64,000 bases of DNA from GCA-003244245 sp963822695 (GTDB lineage: Bacteria > Actinomycetota > Actinomycetes > Mycobacteriales > Pseudonocardiaceae), in NCBI GenBank assembly GCA_963822695.1, contig CAWGJH010000020.1, positions 14,817 to 78,816 of the forward strand. Reading direction: 5' to 3'. Under the pieces are notes generated by a model, which saw nothing but the letters and a program-made list of their open reading frames with translations, was not told where the DNA came from and did not search any database. The position numbers and the translations under genes were made by a program. Each line of letters opens with the position of its first letter. The first letter of the stretch is position 1. This document shows positions 17,911-26,879 of the stretch, in pieces.

Positions 17911-18769
17911 GATCCTCTCGATCCACGTAGAGCTCGGTTGCCAGGGTGGCAATCAGCTTCCTCGATTCTTCCTCGTCTAGCGCCGTCTCCGCCAGCGACT
18001 CCAGGATGTGCTGGTAGGCCTCGATCTCCACGGGCTGCTCCAGGAACAGGCTGGACGTGGTGCTCTCCAGATAGACCACCGGTCGGAAATCGGCGAACTC
18101 CAGGAGCGTGAACGCCCCGGTCATCCCGGCATGCGCGCCGAGCGCGGCCGGCACCACCCTCAGCGTGAGGAATGGACGCTTCGACATCCGCAGCAGATGC
18201 TCCACCTGGTCGAGCATCACCGCCGGCCCGCCCACCGGCAGTCGCAAGACGAACTCGTGCACATAGAAGGTGAAGCGCGCCGGCTGATCCCGGCTGAACA
18301 GGCTCTGGCGGGCCAGCCGGGCGGCCACCCGATCCTCCACCTCCTCCGCCGGCACGTTGCCCGACCGGCTGAGCACCGCGCGGGCGTAGTCACCGGTCTG
18401 CAACAGGCCGGGCACACCCGGCTCCTGAAACTGGCTGATCGCGACCGCCTTGGTCTCGTGGTCGATCAAGGTGACAAGCTGCTGGGGCAGCCGGGAGCCG
18501 TGCTGCTGGAACCAGCCCGGGATGTGCTGGTCGTCGCAGAGCGCGAGCAACCGGTCGCGCTCGGTGCCCGTCACCCGGCACACGGCCAGCAACCCCGCTA
18601 CCTGCACTGCGGTGACGTTGCGCTTGCCGGACAGCAGCCGTGATATCCAGCTCGGGGACAAGCCAAGCTGGTGCGCGGCCTGCGCGCCGTTCAGCCCGGC
18701 CCGCTCCATCGCCCGGCGCAGGCCCTCGCCGAGCTCTCGGCTGCGGATCGTGGGTTCGTGATCTGCCAT
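17894..18769 (-). CDS. XRE/DUF5753 regulator (Scr1-like)
   Basis: A 291-residue protein: N-terminal HTH_3 domain (about 14-70, AMERAGLNGAQAAHQLGLSP and SWISRLLSGKRN) and a C-terminal DUF5753 domain (about 110-280, VPGLLQTGDYARAVL and related strands). Start ATG at 18769 (MADHEPTIRSR). It is upstream of and overlaps the DUF397 gene. Scr1-type regulators often autoregulate, but no operator was identified by eye in the 139 bp to the next gene. Confidence 0.88.
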   Translation of the reverse strand: MADHEPTIRSRELGEGLRRAMERAGLNGAQAAHQLGLSPSWISRLLSGKRNVTAVQVAGLLAVCRVTGTERDRLLALCDDQHIPGWFQQHGSRLPQQLVTLIDHETKAVAISQFQEPGVPGLLQTGDYARAVLSRSGNVPAEEVEDRVAARLARQSLFSRDQPARFTFYVHEFVLRLPVGGPAVMLDQVEHLLRMSKRPFLTLRVVPAALGAHAGMTGAFTLLEFADFRPVVYLESTTSSLFLEQPVEIEAYQHILESLAETALDEEESRKLIATLATELYVDREDHDDGA

Positions 18770-18908
18770 GGTGACCTCCCACCGCGGACCATAGACCCGC
18801 CTGCCGACAGATCCCGGGATCACCGCTCACCATGTCGCCTCATCGGGTATCGCGTGTCCCCGGGGCAACGGGTTTCCTCATCGTGGGTGAGGAGTAGGTG
18901 TGGTCGGA

Positions 18909-19847
18909 CTAGTCGTCGGCCAGGCCGTCCTGCTCGGCGAGGAACTGCTCGAACTCCGCGGCGATCTCGTCGCCGGTGGGCAACGAGCCGGCATCAAGGG
19001 AGGCCAGCGGGAGCCGAGCGGACGCGCTTGTGACGGCGTCGAACTGCGCTTCCAGGCTGGCCACCACCGACATGCTCTCCGGGGAGCGGGCGACCTGCTC
19101 GTTGATCTCGGTGAGGACCCGCTGCGCCGCGGAGCGTAGTGCGTCTGTGGGCAGGTTCAGTCCGCTGGTGCGCGCCAGATGTTCCAGCAGGCCGCAGGCG
19201 GATTCCGGGTACTCGATGCGCGCCAGGTAGTGCGGCACGTGCACGACGAAACCCATCGCGTCGTGCCCGGCCTCGCCTAACCGGAACTCCACCAGCGCCC
19301 CGGCGTGACCAGGGATCTGCATCGTGGTGAACCACCGCTGGTACCCGGAGATCAATTCCCGACGGGTGGCGTGCGCGGTGACCGTCGCCGGCCGGGTGTG
19401 CGGGACCGCCATCGGCACCGCACCCAGACCCACCGTCAGCCCTACCCCGAATCGCTCGACCAGCGTGCGAACCGCGTCGGCGAACCGCTCCCACTGTAGA
19501 TCCGGCTCCGGGCCGGTCAGCAGCAAAAACCCGGTGCCCGCGCAGTCGCGTACCTCGTGCAGCACCAGCTCCGGCTGCTCATAACCCGCCCAACGGTCCT
19601 CATCGAAGATCATTGCCGGCCGGCGGGAGCGATAATCCAGGAGCTGGTCGACGTCGAATGTGGCGACCACCCGGTGCTCCAGATTCGCTAGCAAATGTGC
19701 CACCGCCAGCTGCCCAGCCTGGCCGGCATCGACAAATCCGGTGAGGGCGTGCACGAGAACCGTGCCCGCTAGGGTTGACGGTTCCGACTCGATTCGGTAA
19801 AGCTCAGCATTCACAGTGGATATAACGCGGCACGCTGCCAAATCCAT
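18909..19847 (-). CDS. PAC2 family protein (Rv2714-like)
   Basis: A 312-residue protein of the PAC2 (proteasome assembly chaperone 2-like) family. It carries VLVHALTGFVDAGQAGQLA, DELLDYRSRRP-type VDQLLDYRSRRPAM, GLGAVPMAVPHTRP and an acidic C-terminus, matching M. tuberculosis Rv2714 in sequence and neighbourhood. The first codon used is at 19847; internal GTG codons about 8-12 codons later are possible. Function in actinobacteria is unsettled. Confidence 0.85.
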   Translation of the reverse strand: MDLAACRVISTVNAELYRIESEPSTLAGTVLVHALTGFVDAGQAGQLAVAHLLANLEHRVVATFDVDQLLDYRSRRPAMIFDEDRWAGYEQPELVLHEVRDCAGTGFLLLTGPEPDLQWERFADAVRTLVERFGVGLTVGLGAVPMAVPHTRPATVTAHATRRELISGYQRWFTTMQIPGHAGALVEFRLGEAGHDAMGFVVHVPHYLARIEYPESACGLLEHLARTSGLNLPTDALRSAAQRVLTEINEQVARSPESMSVVASLEAQFDAVTSASARLPLASLDAGSLPTGDEIAAEFEQFLAEQDGLADD

Positions 19848-20067
19848 CCCGCTGCGAGCAGCGAACTGGCCGGATATGGGATGGAAGGTCAGCTTGGGGT
19901 GGGTGCGGTGTCGCAGGTGGGGGAGGATCTCGGTGGTCAGCAGTCCCGCAGCCTGTGGTTGAGCAACTGACCGCGCGCGGAGATGGACGCTCGGTAGCGG
20001 GCGATCGGGGTAGTGTGGCGAAGATCGATTTCACAAGGGGGCGTCCTGGCGGGCAGGCTCTGGCCCC

Positions 20068-20703
20068 ATGCCGCTGCTATCGCGACACCTTCTCGCCTTC
20101 CTCGCTGCTGTGCTGCGTAGCCCGGCGACGGTGGGCGCCGTGGCGCCGAGCTCCCCGCACCTGGCGGCTCGGTTGGCCGCCGTGGTGCCCCGCGTGGGGG
20201 AGCCGGTCGTGGTCGAGCTCGGGCCGGGCACCGGTTCGGTCACCACGGCTATCGAGTATCGGCTCGCTAGCCGGGGGCGGCACGTGGCGGTCGAGATTGA
20301 CCCGGTGCTGGCCAACTACCTGCGTGCCGAGCACACGGGCGTCGAGGTGCTGGTCGGGGACGCCGCTGAGCTGGAGCGGCTGTTCGCTCAGTACCAGGTG
20401 TCCGCGGTAGACGCCGTGGTCAGCGGGCTGCCGTGGGCACTGATCGACGCAGAGGTGCAGCGCGCGATCGTTGACGCGACGGCACGCTCGTTGCGGCCAG
20501 GGGGGTGTTTCACCACCTTCGCCTACCTGCATGCGTTATCGATGACCCGGGCGCGCCAGTTCCGTGCGTTGCTCGGCGAGGTATTCGACGAGGTGCTCAC
20601 CACCCGCACGGTGTGGTGGAACCTGCCTCCGGCGGTGACCTACGTCTGCCGAAGGCCGCGTGCGGTCCGATCAGGCGATGGGCGCTCCGGCGCGGCAGGA
20701 TAA
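20068..20703 (+). CDS. Class I SAM-dependent methyltransferase
   Basis: A 211-residue methyltransferase. Motif I is VVELGPGTGSVTTA (about 48-61), the acidic residue ending strand 2 is VEIDP, and motif IV-like SGLPWALID replaces the usual NPPY. The overall form resembles phospholipid N-methyltransferase (PmtA)/rRNA-dimethylase-like enzymes, and the N-terminus RHLLAFLAAVLRSPATVGAVAPSS fits PmtA-like proteins. Whether it methylates phosphatidylethanolamine is not shown by the sequence. Confidence 0.75.
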   Translation: MPLLSRHLLAFLAAVLRSPATVGAVAPSSPHLAARLAAVVPRVGEPVVVELGPGTGSVTTAIEYRLASRGRHVAVEIDPVLANYLRAEHTGVEVLVGDAAELERLFAQYQVSAVDAVVSGLPWALIDAEVQRAIVDATARSLRPGGCFTTFAYLHALSMTRARQFRALLGEVFDEVLTTRTVWWNLPPAVTYVCRRPRAVRSGDGRSGAAG

Positions 20704-20791
20704 TCGCCTCCTCTGACATTCCGGTAGTCCGTGACGGACCTGGTGGGGGAGCAGTCCACACTCACCCCTGCGGTCCACAGCCGACAAGCAT

Positions 20792-21877
20792 GTGACTGTC
20801 CCCCGCAGTGGCGCGGGAGGACCGTTCGACGGCATGAGCGCACCTATCGCCCGCCGGATCCGGCTATCCGACCCTTCTGAGCTGATCGCCGCCGTCCCGC
20901 ACCTGCTTGGTTTCCACCCGCATGACTCCGTGGTCCTCCTCGCTCTCCACGGGACAAGGCTCGGGTTAACGCTGCGGGCTGATCTGGTCGATGACGACCA
21001 GGCTCCGCTGTTGGCCGAGCAACTACTGCCGCCGATCGCCCGGCAGCGGCCCACCGGCGTCGCGCTGGTCGTGATCGGCGGCGATTCCACCCCGGATGGC
21101 GACCCCCCACATCGCGCGTTGGTGAACGCTCTCGACGGCGTGCTGACCGGCGCCGGGCTCCCTGTGGTCCATGCGGCGTGGACGGCGCAGACGGTGCGCG
21201 GCGCGCCGTGGCGCTGCTACGACGATCCGCTCTGCGCCGGCGCGGTGGCCGATCCCACGACCAGCCCGCTGGCGGCCGCGACGGTCGCGGCCGGTGCGGT
21301 GACCTTCGGCAGCAGGGAAGAAATGGCCGAGCTTATGGCCGCGGCGGATCCTGTGGCGCTACAGCGCCGAGCGACGCTCCTGGACGCGGCCGACGCTGAA
21401 CACCCGATGAGCGCCCGGCTGGTAGGTCAGCGACTCTCGCAGTTGAAGAAACTGCACCGAGCGGCGGCCGCAGGAGATCTCGCGTTGAGTGACAGCACCG
21501 TCGCCGAAGTTGCCTCCGCGCTGTGCGACCACCGGGTCCGGGACGCCTGCCTGCCCTGGTGCTCGGGTCCTGGCGCGGCCGCCGCTGAGCAGCTCTGGCT
21601 GGCCCTTGTTCGCGCCACCCCCGCACCGGAGCGGGCCGAACCGGCGGCGCTGCTGGCGCTAGCCGCGTACGTCCGCGGGGACGGCGCGCTGGCGGGCGTC
21701 GCGTTGGACGCGGCGCTGCAGGCTTGCCCACAGCACTCCCTGTCCGGGTTGCTGCGGGCCGCGCTGGACGCGGGACTGTCACCGGAGCTGCTGCGCAGCG
21801 TCGCGGCAGACGCTGCTGCGGCCCTGCAACGACCTCGGCGCAGGTCCGCCACGCGACGATCGCGACGAAAGCAATGA
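20792..21877 (+). CDS. DUF4192 family protein
   Basis: A 361-residue actinobacterial protein with the DUF4192 signature: RLSDPSELIAAVPHLLGFHP and DSVVLLALHG, then CLPWCSGP in the centre and a helical C-terminus ending in a very basic tail. The first possible start is GTG at 20792; ATG at 20834 (MSAPIARR) is equally acceptable and closer to the family. Function unknown. It is convergent with galE. Confidence 0.83.
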   Translation: MTVPRSGAGGPFDGMSAPIARRIRLSDPSELIAAVPHLLGFHPHDSVVLLALHGTRLGLTLRADLVDDDQAPLLAEQLLPPIARQRPTGVALVVIGGDSTPDGDPPHRALVNALDGVLTGAGLPVVHAAWTAQTVRGAPWRCYDDPLCAGAVADPTTSPLAAATVAAGAVTFGSREEMAELMAAADPVALQRRATLLDAADAEHPMSARLVGQRLSQLKKLHRAAAAGDLALSDSTVAEVASALCDHRVRDACLPWCSGPGAAAAEQLWLALVRATPAPERAEPAALLALAAYVRGDGALAGVALDAALQACPQHSLSGLLRAALDAGLSPELLRSVAADAAAALQRPRRRSATRRSRRKQ

Positions 21878-21900
21878 CCGGTGATCCGCAATGGCGGCGT

Positions 21901-22854
21901 TCAGCTGGCGCCGCGGGCGAACTCCCACGCGTCGGCCACGATCACGGCGAGCTCGGGCCGCTCCGGCTTCCAGCCCAATTCGCAGTGCGCTCGATCACTG
22001 GAGGCGATGAGCACCGCCGGGTCGCCCGGCCGCCGCGCCGCGCACTGCGCCGGAATCGGGTGCCCAGTGATCTGGCGGCAGGTGTCTAGCACCTGCCGCA
22101 CTGAGAAGCCGGTTCCGTTGCCTAGGTTGTAGATCCGATGCTCGCCGGGCACGGCCTGCTCAAGTGCCCGCTCATGGGCGTCGGCGAGGTCCACCACATG
22201 GATGTAGTCGCGAATGCAGGTGCCATCCGGAGTGGGCCAATCCTCCCCGAACACCATGATCTTGTCTTGGTGACCGAGGGCGACCCGCAGGATCAGCGGG
22301 ATGAGGTGGGTCTCGACGGTGTGCCGCTCACCGTAGCGGCCGTAGGAGCCGGCGACGTTGAAGTACCGCAAGCTCACGGCGGCTATGCCGTGCGCGATGG
22401 CATAGGAGCCGATGGCGTGGTCGATCGCAAGCTTTGTCGCCCCGTAGGGGTTGGTTGGTCGGGGGAGCGTCTCTTCGGTGATCGGCACCGAAGTGGGTTC
22501 CCCGTAGGTGGCCGCGCTGGAGGAGAAGACCAGCCGGGGAGTGCCGTGCTTGCGCATTGCCTCAAGCAGCCGGACCGAGGTCACCACGTTGCCCAACCAG
22601 TAGCGCTGCGGCTGCGCCATCGATTCCGCGACCAGCGAGCGGGCCGCACAATGCAGCACGCCGTCGAACCCCTCGGCCAGTACCGCGTCAGCATCGTCAA
22701 CGGCGCCCTCGATGAACCGGCAGCCGGCTGGCACAGCGTCCCGGTGCCCGGTGGACAGATCATCCAGGACCACGACGTCGTGGCCGGCCTCAACCAGCCG
22801 CGCGGCGCTGACACTGCCGATATAACCTGCGCCCCCGGTGACCAGCAGCCGCAT
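21901..22854 (-). CDS. galE: UDP-glucose 4-epimerase
   Basis: A 317-residue extended SDR: the NAD-binding motif TGGAGYIGS (about 6-14), DDLSTGH, the catalytic Ser region SSSAATYG and the YxxxK motif in NPYGATKLAID, and the substrate-site IRDYIHVVDLADAH. It interconverts UDP-glucose and UDP-galactose for cell-wall polysaccharides. ATG at 22854 is favoured because it starts directly with MRLLVTGGAG. It lies 14 bp after ideR and is likely cotranscribed. Confidence 0.93.
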   Translation of the reverse strand: MRLLVTGGAGYIGSVSAARLVEAGHDVVVLDDLSTGHRDAVPAGCRFIEGAVDDADAVLAEGFDGVLHCAARSLVAESMAQPQRYWLGNVVTSVRLLEAMRKHGTPRLVFSSSAATYGEPTSVPITEETLPRPTNPYGATKLAIDHAIGSYAIAHGIAAVSLRYFNVAGSYGRYGERHTVETHLIPLILRVALGHQDKIMVFGEDWPTPDGTCIRDYIHVVDLADAHERALEQAVPGEHRIYNLGNGTGFSVRQVLDTCRQITGHPIPAQCAARRPGDPAVLIASSDRAHCELGWKPERPELAVIVADAWEFARGAS

Positions 22855-22868
22855 CCGAGTCGGCCGGG

Positions 22869-23564
22869 TCACCGCCGACGGCCCATGACTGCGTGCGCGA
22901 GCGTGCCGGTTACCTCGACCGTGGACCCTCGGCCGGACAGCACCACCGGATGGTTCGCCCGCGCCTGGGCGGCGACTTCCACCACGTTGCCGGGCACTGC
23001 GTTAACCTTGTGCAGGTCCGTCATCAGGGCCGGGTCCAGCTGCACGTGCTCGGCGATGCGTCGCACCTCCACCGTGCCGCCGCCGCGCCGGGCCACCTCG
23101 TCCAGCCGGACCAGGTTGGGCTCGATCGGGGCGGCAGGCTCTCCGATCCCGAGCTCGTCGAGCCCCGGGATCGGGTTGCCGTACGGAGACGTGGTCGGGT
23201 TGCCCAACAGCGTGACCAGTTTGCGCTCGACAGCCTCGCTCATCACGTGCTCCCAGCGGCAGGCTTCGCTGTGTACCTGCTCCCACTCCAGCCCGATCAC
23301 GTTGACGAGCAGGCGTTCGGCGAGCCGATGCTTGCGCATCACCGACGTGGCCCGGCTGCGGCCCGCCACGGTGAGCTCCAGATGCCGGTCATCGGCCACT
23401 GTCAGCAGGCCGTCCCGCTCCATGCGTGCCACGGTCTGGCTGACGGTGGGTCCGCTTTGTCCAAGGCGCTCGGCGATCCGCGCCCGCAGCGGGATCACAC
23501 CTTCCTCTTCGAGTTCGAAGATGGTGCGTAGGTACATTTCAGTGGTGTCGATGAGCTCGTTCAC
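22869..23564 (-). CDS. ideR: Iron-dependent repressor IdeR/DtxR
   Basis: A 231-residue DtxR-family metalloregulator that binds Fe(II) and represses iron uptake. The winged HTH (1-70) has NELIDTTEMYLRTIFELEEEG and SGPTVSQTVARMERDGLL; the dimerisation/metal domain contains MRKHRLAERLL and CRWEHVMSEAVE, with the metal-binding Cys and His residues present; a C-terminal SH3-like domain follows. GTG at 23564 after GGGAG matches the family N-terminus. It is close to M. tuberculosis IdeR and, as there, near sigB. Confidence 0.95.
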   Translation of the reverse strand: MNELIDTTEMYLRTIFELEEEGVIPLRARIAERLGQSGPTVSQTVARMERDGLLTVADDRHLELTVAGRSRATSVMRKHRLAERLLVNVIGLEWEQVHSEACRWEHVMSEAVERKLVTLLGNPTTSPYGNPIPGLDELGIGEPAAPIEPNLVRLDEVARRGGGTVEVRRIAEHVQLDPALMTDLHKVNAVPGNVVEVAAQARANHPVVLSGRGSTVEVTGTLAHAVMGRRR

Positions 23565-23696
23565 ACCAGTCTCCCTTGGTTGCGCCAATGGTAATGGCCC
23601 ACCGGGGCGCCGCGTGCGCCAGCGGCAGCAGGACCGGATCCGGGGTATGAGGTCATCACCCGGTACCAGGCGCAGCGGCCGGTAGCGTGCTGGGTC

Positions 23697-24881
23697 ATGA
23701 GCCCTCCCCGTGCGGTGGTCGTCTGGGACGAGGCCCTCCTCGGCTACGACCTCGGGGGGTGGCACCCGCTGAATCCCATCCGGCTGGACCTCACCATCCG
23801 GCTGGCTCGTTCGCTGGGTGTGCTGGACGGCGTGCAGCCGCTGGCGCCGGTGCAGGCTACTGACGACGAGCTGTGCACGGTGCACTCGGAGGACTACCTC
23901 GCCGCGGTCAAGCAGGCGCGGCGCGGATACGTGGGGCATGGCTTGGGCACCTCGGATAACCCCATCTTCTCCCGCATGCATGAGGCCTCGGCGCTAGTCG
24001 CCGGTGCCTCGCTGCTGGCCGCCGACGAGATCCTCACCGGCCGCGCGGCGCGGGCAGTGAACATCGCCGGCGGGTTGCATCACGCGATGCGTGACCACGC
24101 CTCGGGCTTCTGCATCTACAACGACTGCGCGCTGGCGATCCGCCGACTGCTCGACGGTGGCATGTCCCGGGTGGCTTACGTCGACATCGACGTGCATCAC
24201 GGCGACGGTGTGCAGGAGGCTTTCGCCGACGACCCTCGGGTGCTCACCATCTCGCTGCACCAGCACCCGGCGACGCTCTTTCCGGGCACCGGGAGATCCG
24301 CCGACGTCGGGGCCCCCGGCGCCGAAGGCTCAGCGGTCAATGTGCCGCTGCCACCCGGTACGAGCGACGGCGGGTGGTTGCGGGCCTTCCACGCGGTCGT
24401 GCCAGCGTTGCTGCGCACGTTCCAACCCGAGGTGTTGGTGACCCAACACGGCGCGGATACGCACGTCGAAGACCCGCTCGCAGACCTGACGCTGTCGGTG
24501 GACGGTCAGCGAGCTGCGCACCGCGCGCTGGCCACTCTGGCCGATGCTACGGCCGGCGGGCGCTGGCTGGCCCTGGGCGGGGGCGGGTACTCTCTGTTCC
24601 GGGTGGTTCCGCGGTCATGGACACATCTCCTGGCCACCCTGCTCGACCGCGAGATGGACCCCACCACGGCGGTGCCGGCCAGCTGGACGGCGTACGCCGC
24701 CACCGTAGCGCGCGGCGCGCCGCTGCCGATCTCGATGACCGACGGCACTGAGCCCCCGTGGACGCCCCATGGGAAGCCTTGGGACGGGACCGGCGACACT
24801 GAGGTGGACCGGGCGATCCGGGAGACCCGGCGCGCTGTCTACCCGCTGCACGGCCTGGACCCCGAGGACCCTTGGCTCTGA
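23697..24881 (+). CDS. acuC: AcuC-type deacetylase (histone deacetylase family)
   Basis: A 394-residue zinc deacetylase. Catalytic His pair in AGGLHHAMRDHASGFCIYND, metal ligands in YVDIDVHHGDGVQ (D, H) and the second Asp in TQHGADTHVEDPL, and the Gly-rich LALGGGGYS. AcuC proteins deacetylate acyl-lysines such as that on acetyl-CoA synthetase. It is divergent from ideR with 132 bp between starts, and followed by a hairpin terminator. No acuA or acs is in the window. Confidence 0.9.
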   Translation: MSPPRAVVVWDEALLGYDLGGWHPLNPIRLDLTIRLARSLGVLDGVQPLAPVQATDDELCTVHSEDYLAAVKQARRGYVGHGLGTSDNPIFSRMHEASALVAGASLLAADEILTGRAARAVNIAGGLHHAMRDHASGFCIYNDCALAIRRLLDGGMSRVAYVDIDVHHGDGVQEAFADDPRVLTISLHQHPATLFPGTGRSADVGAPGAEGSAVNVPLPPGTSDGGWLRAFHAVVPALLRTFQPEVLVTQHGADTHVEDPLADLTLSVDGQRAAHRALATLADATAGGRWLALGGGGYSLFRVVPRSWTHLLATLLDREMDPTTAVPASWTAYAATVARGAPLPISMTDGTEPPWTPHGKPWDGTGDTEVDRAIRETRRAVYPLHGLDPEDPWL

Positions 24882-24917
24882 CGGCACCGGGTTGCACGAA
24901 AGTGGGTTCCACGAGGT

Positions 24918-24952
24918 CGGAAGGCCGGGCCCCCGACGAGCCCGACCTTCCG
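24918..24952 (+). terminator. Hairpin terminator after acuC
   Basis: A 13-bp inverted repeat with one mismatch (CGGAAGGCCGGGC / GCCCGACCTTCCG), 9-nt loop, 37 bases after the acuC stop. Confidence 0.7.
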
Positions 24953-24976
24953 GGGCGCGCGACAGCCTGACGTCGC

Positions 24977-25020
24977 GTGGTCTGCGTCACAGTGTTGAGT
25001 GGTCTGCGTCACAGTGTTGA
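24977..25020. repeat. Perfect tandem duplication of a 22-bp unit
   Basis: The unit starting GTGGTCTGCGTCACAGTG occurs twice head to tail without mismatch, in the convergent spacer between acuC and sigB. No function is evident. Confidence 0.9.
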
Positions 25021-25094
25021 GCTGACAGTGCCGGTCCGGCACGGTGGCGTCAATGCCGCCATTCGAGCGGTGACGCGCTGAAGCCACGTGCGAG

Positions 25095-26069
25095 TCAGCT
25101 GGCGTATGCCCGCAGTCGCTCCGCGCGATCCCCGTGGCGCAGCTTGGCCATGACCTCACGCTCAATCTGACGCACCCGTTCGCGGGAAAGGCCAAAGCGC
25201 TTGCCGATCTGGTCCAGCGTGTGCGGCTGACCATCGTCGAGGCCGTAGCGCAGCCGGATGACCTTCTGCTCCCGATCCTCGAGAGTGGCCAGCACCCGAC
25301 GCAGGTCATCCTGCAGCAGCCCGGAGATCACGGCGGACTCGGCGTCGGTGGCCTCGGCGTCCTCGATGAAGTCGCCTAGCGGCGCCTCCTCCTCGGCGCC
25401 GACCGGCATGTCCAGGCTTACCGGGTCCCGGGAGTAGTCCAGCAGGTCGGCCACCTTCTCCACCGGAATGCCGGTCTCGTCGGCCAGCTCCCGGTGGGTC
25501 GCCTCGCGACCTAGCTGCTGGTGCAGGTCGCGCTTGATCCGGGCCAGCTTGTTCACTTGTTCCACGAGGTGGACCGGAAGCCGGATGGTCCGTCCCTGGT
25601 CGGCCATGCCCCGGGTGATGGCCTGCCGGATCCACCAGGTGGCATACGTGGAGAACTTGAAGCCTTTCGTGTAGTCGAACTTCTCCACCGCGCGGATCAG
25701 ACCGAGGTTGCCTTCCTGGATCAGATCCAGCAGTGGCATTCCTCTGCCGGTGTAGCGCTTGGCCAGTGACACCACGAGCCGCAGGTTGGCCTCCAGCAGG
25801 TGGTCCTTGGCTTTGTGACCGTCGCTCACCAGCCGCTTCAGATCGGCCCGCCGGCTTGGCGATAGCCGCGTCGCGGTGTCCAGGATGTGACGTGCAAACA
25901 CACCGGCCTCGATGCGCTTGGCAAGCTCAACCTCCTGCTGGGCGCTGAGCAGGGCGGTGCGCCCGATACCATTGAGGTATACCCGGACCAGGTCGGCTGC
26001 TGGGCTCTGCGCATCAAGGTCTGCCTCGAGTGCAATGTCCGGTTCGACAGTGATCTGCGCGGCGGTCAT
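25095..26069 (-). CDS. sigB: Principal-like sigma factor SigB
   Basis: A 324-residue group 2 sigma-70 factor, nearly collinear with mycobacterial SigB from DLDAQSPAADLVRVYLNGIG onwards. Region 2 (LEANLRLVVSLAKRYTG, the RNA polymerase core-binding and -10 recognition stretch with FSTYATWWIRQAI), region 3 and region 4.2 (TLDQIGKRFGLSRERVRQIE) are complete. ATG at 26069 follows AGGAAGG. SigB serves stress and stationary-phase transcription. A GGAAC-18-GTT promoter upstream suggests control by an ECF sigma of the SigE/SigH/SigR type. Confidence 0.95.
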   Translation of the reverse strand: MTAAQITVEPDIALEADLDAQSPAADLVRVYLNGIGRTALLSAQQEVELAKRIEAGVFARHILDTATRLSPSRRADLKRLVSDGHKAKDHLLEANLRLVVSLAKRYTGRGMPLLDLIQEGNLGLIRAVEKFDYTKGFKFSTYATWWIRQAITRGMADQGRTIRLPVHLVEQVNKLARIKRDLHQQLGREATHRELADETGIPVEKVADLLDYSRDPVSLDMPVGAEEEAPLGDFIEDAEATDAESAVISGLLQDDLRRVLATLEDREQKVIRLRYGLDDGQPHTLDQIGKRFGLSRERVRQIEREVMAKLRHGDRAERLRAYAS

Positions 26070-26178
26070 CAGGTTCCTTCCTGCGACGGATCCTCGCGCC
26101 GACTCTGGTGCGTTCGGCGAATCGGCGCGCGACATTGCACGAGTCTGGCCATCGGGTACCCGCGGCGATGACCAGTAC

Positions 26179-26204
26179 AACGTCGGGGGCCCGGATTCCG
26201 TTCC
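26179..26204 (-). promoter_or_regulatory. ECF-type promoter upstream of sigB
   Basis: On the minus strand GGAAC (26204-26200) and GTT (26181-26179) are separated by exactly 18 bases, the spacing of SigE/SigH/SigR-class promoters. It lies about 110 bp upstream of the sigB ATG. In M. tuberculosis sigB is likewise driven by SigE/SigH. Confidence 0.65.
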
Positions 26205-26322
26205 CGGGTCCTCATCCGGCACGACGAACGAGTACCCGGCGAAGTGCCCGATCCGGCGGAACCTCAGAGACTTCTCAGGTTGGTCGCCCGTTATCGCCCG
26301 GGTTGGTCGCTCTTGGCGGCCG

Positions 26323-26748
26323 TCACACGTCGATGAGAACCGTGAACGGGCCGTCGGCCACGCTGCGCAGGGCCATTGTCGCGCCGAAGCGTCCAGTGGC
26401 CACCGTGGCACCGCGGGCCCGGAGCCGGGCGACGACCTCGTCGATCAACGGCTTGGCGTGCTCCGGGGGAGCAGCCGCGGTGAAGGAGGGGCGCCTGCCC
26501 TTGCGCGTCGCCCCGTAGAGGGTGAACTGGCTCACCACCAGCAACCCGGCGCCGGTGTCGGCGACGGAGCGTTCATCGCGCAGGATTCGCAGCTCATGCA
26601 GCTTGCGCGCCATCGTCTCGGCCTGCGCGGGCCCGTCGTCGTGGGTCACACCGAGCAGCACCAGCAGGCCTGGTCGCTCCAGCTCACCGACCACGTGGTC
26701 ATCCACGAGCACCGCCGCCTCGGTAACCCGGCTCACCACCGCTCGCAC
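26323..26748 (-). CDS. dtd: D-aminoacyl-tRNA deacylase
   Basis: A 141-residue DTD that removes D-amino acids from charged tRNA. It starts RAVVSRVTEAAV, contains the catalytic-strand motif SQFTLYG near residue 80 and the C-terminal cross-subunit motif DGPFTVLID. Normal family length. GTG at 26748 is the start that aligns with the family; upstream residues are unrelated. It is divergent from the PHA synthase-like gene. Confidence 0.92.
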   Translation of the reverse strand: MRAVVSRVTEAAVLVDDHVVGELERPGLLVLLGVTHDDGPAQAETMARKLHELRILRDERSVADTGAGLLVVSQFTLYGATRKGRRPSFTAAAPPEHAKPLIDEVVARLRARGATVATGRFGATMALRSVADGPFTVLIDV

Positions 26749-26879
26749 GGCAATGCATCTTGCCAGGCGGACCGTTCGCCTGCGGTGGTTGCGGTGCTTG
26801 TGCTCCCAGTACCCCCGTCGGGACGTAGAGTTGTGCGAGGACGGTGCCCTCTCGAGCGCCGAGTGTGAGGTGGTTCTCT

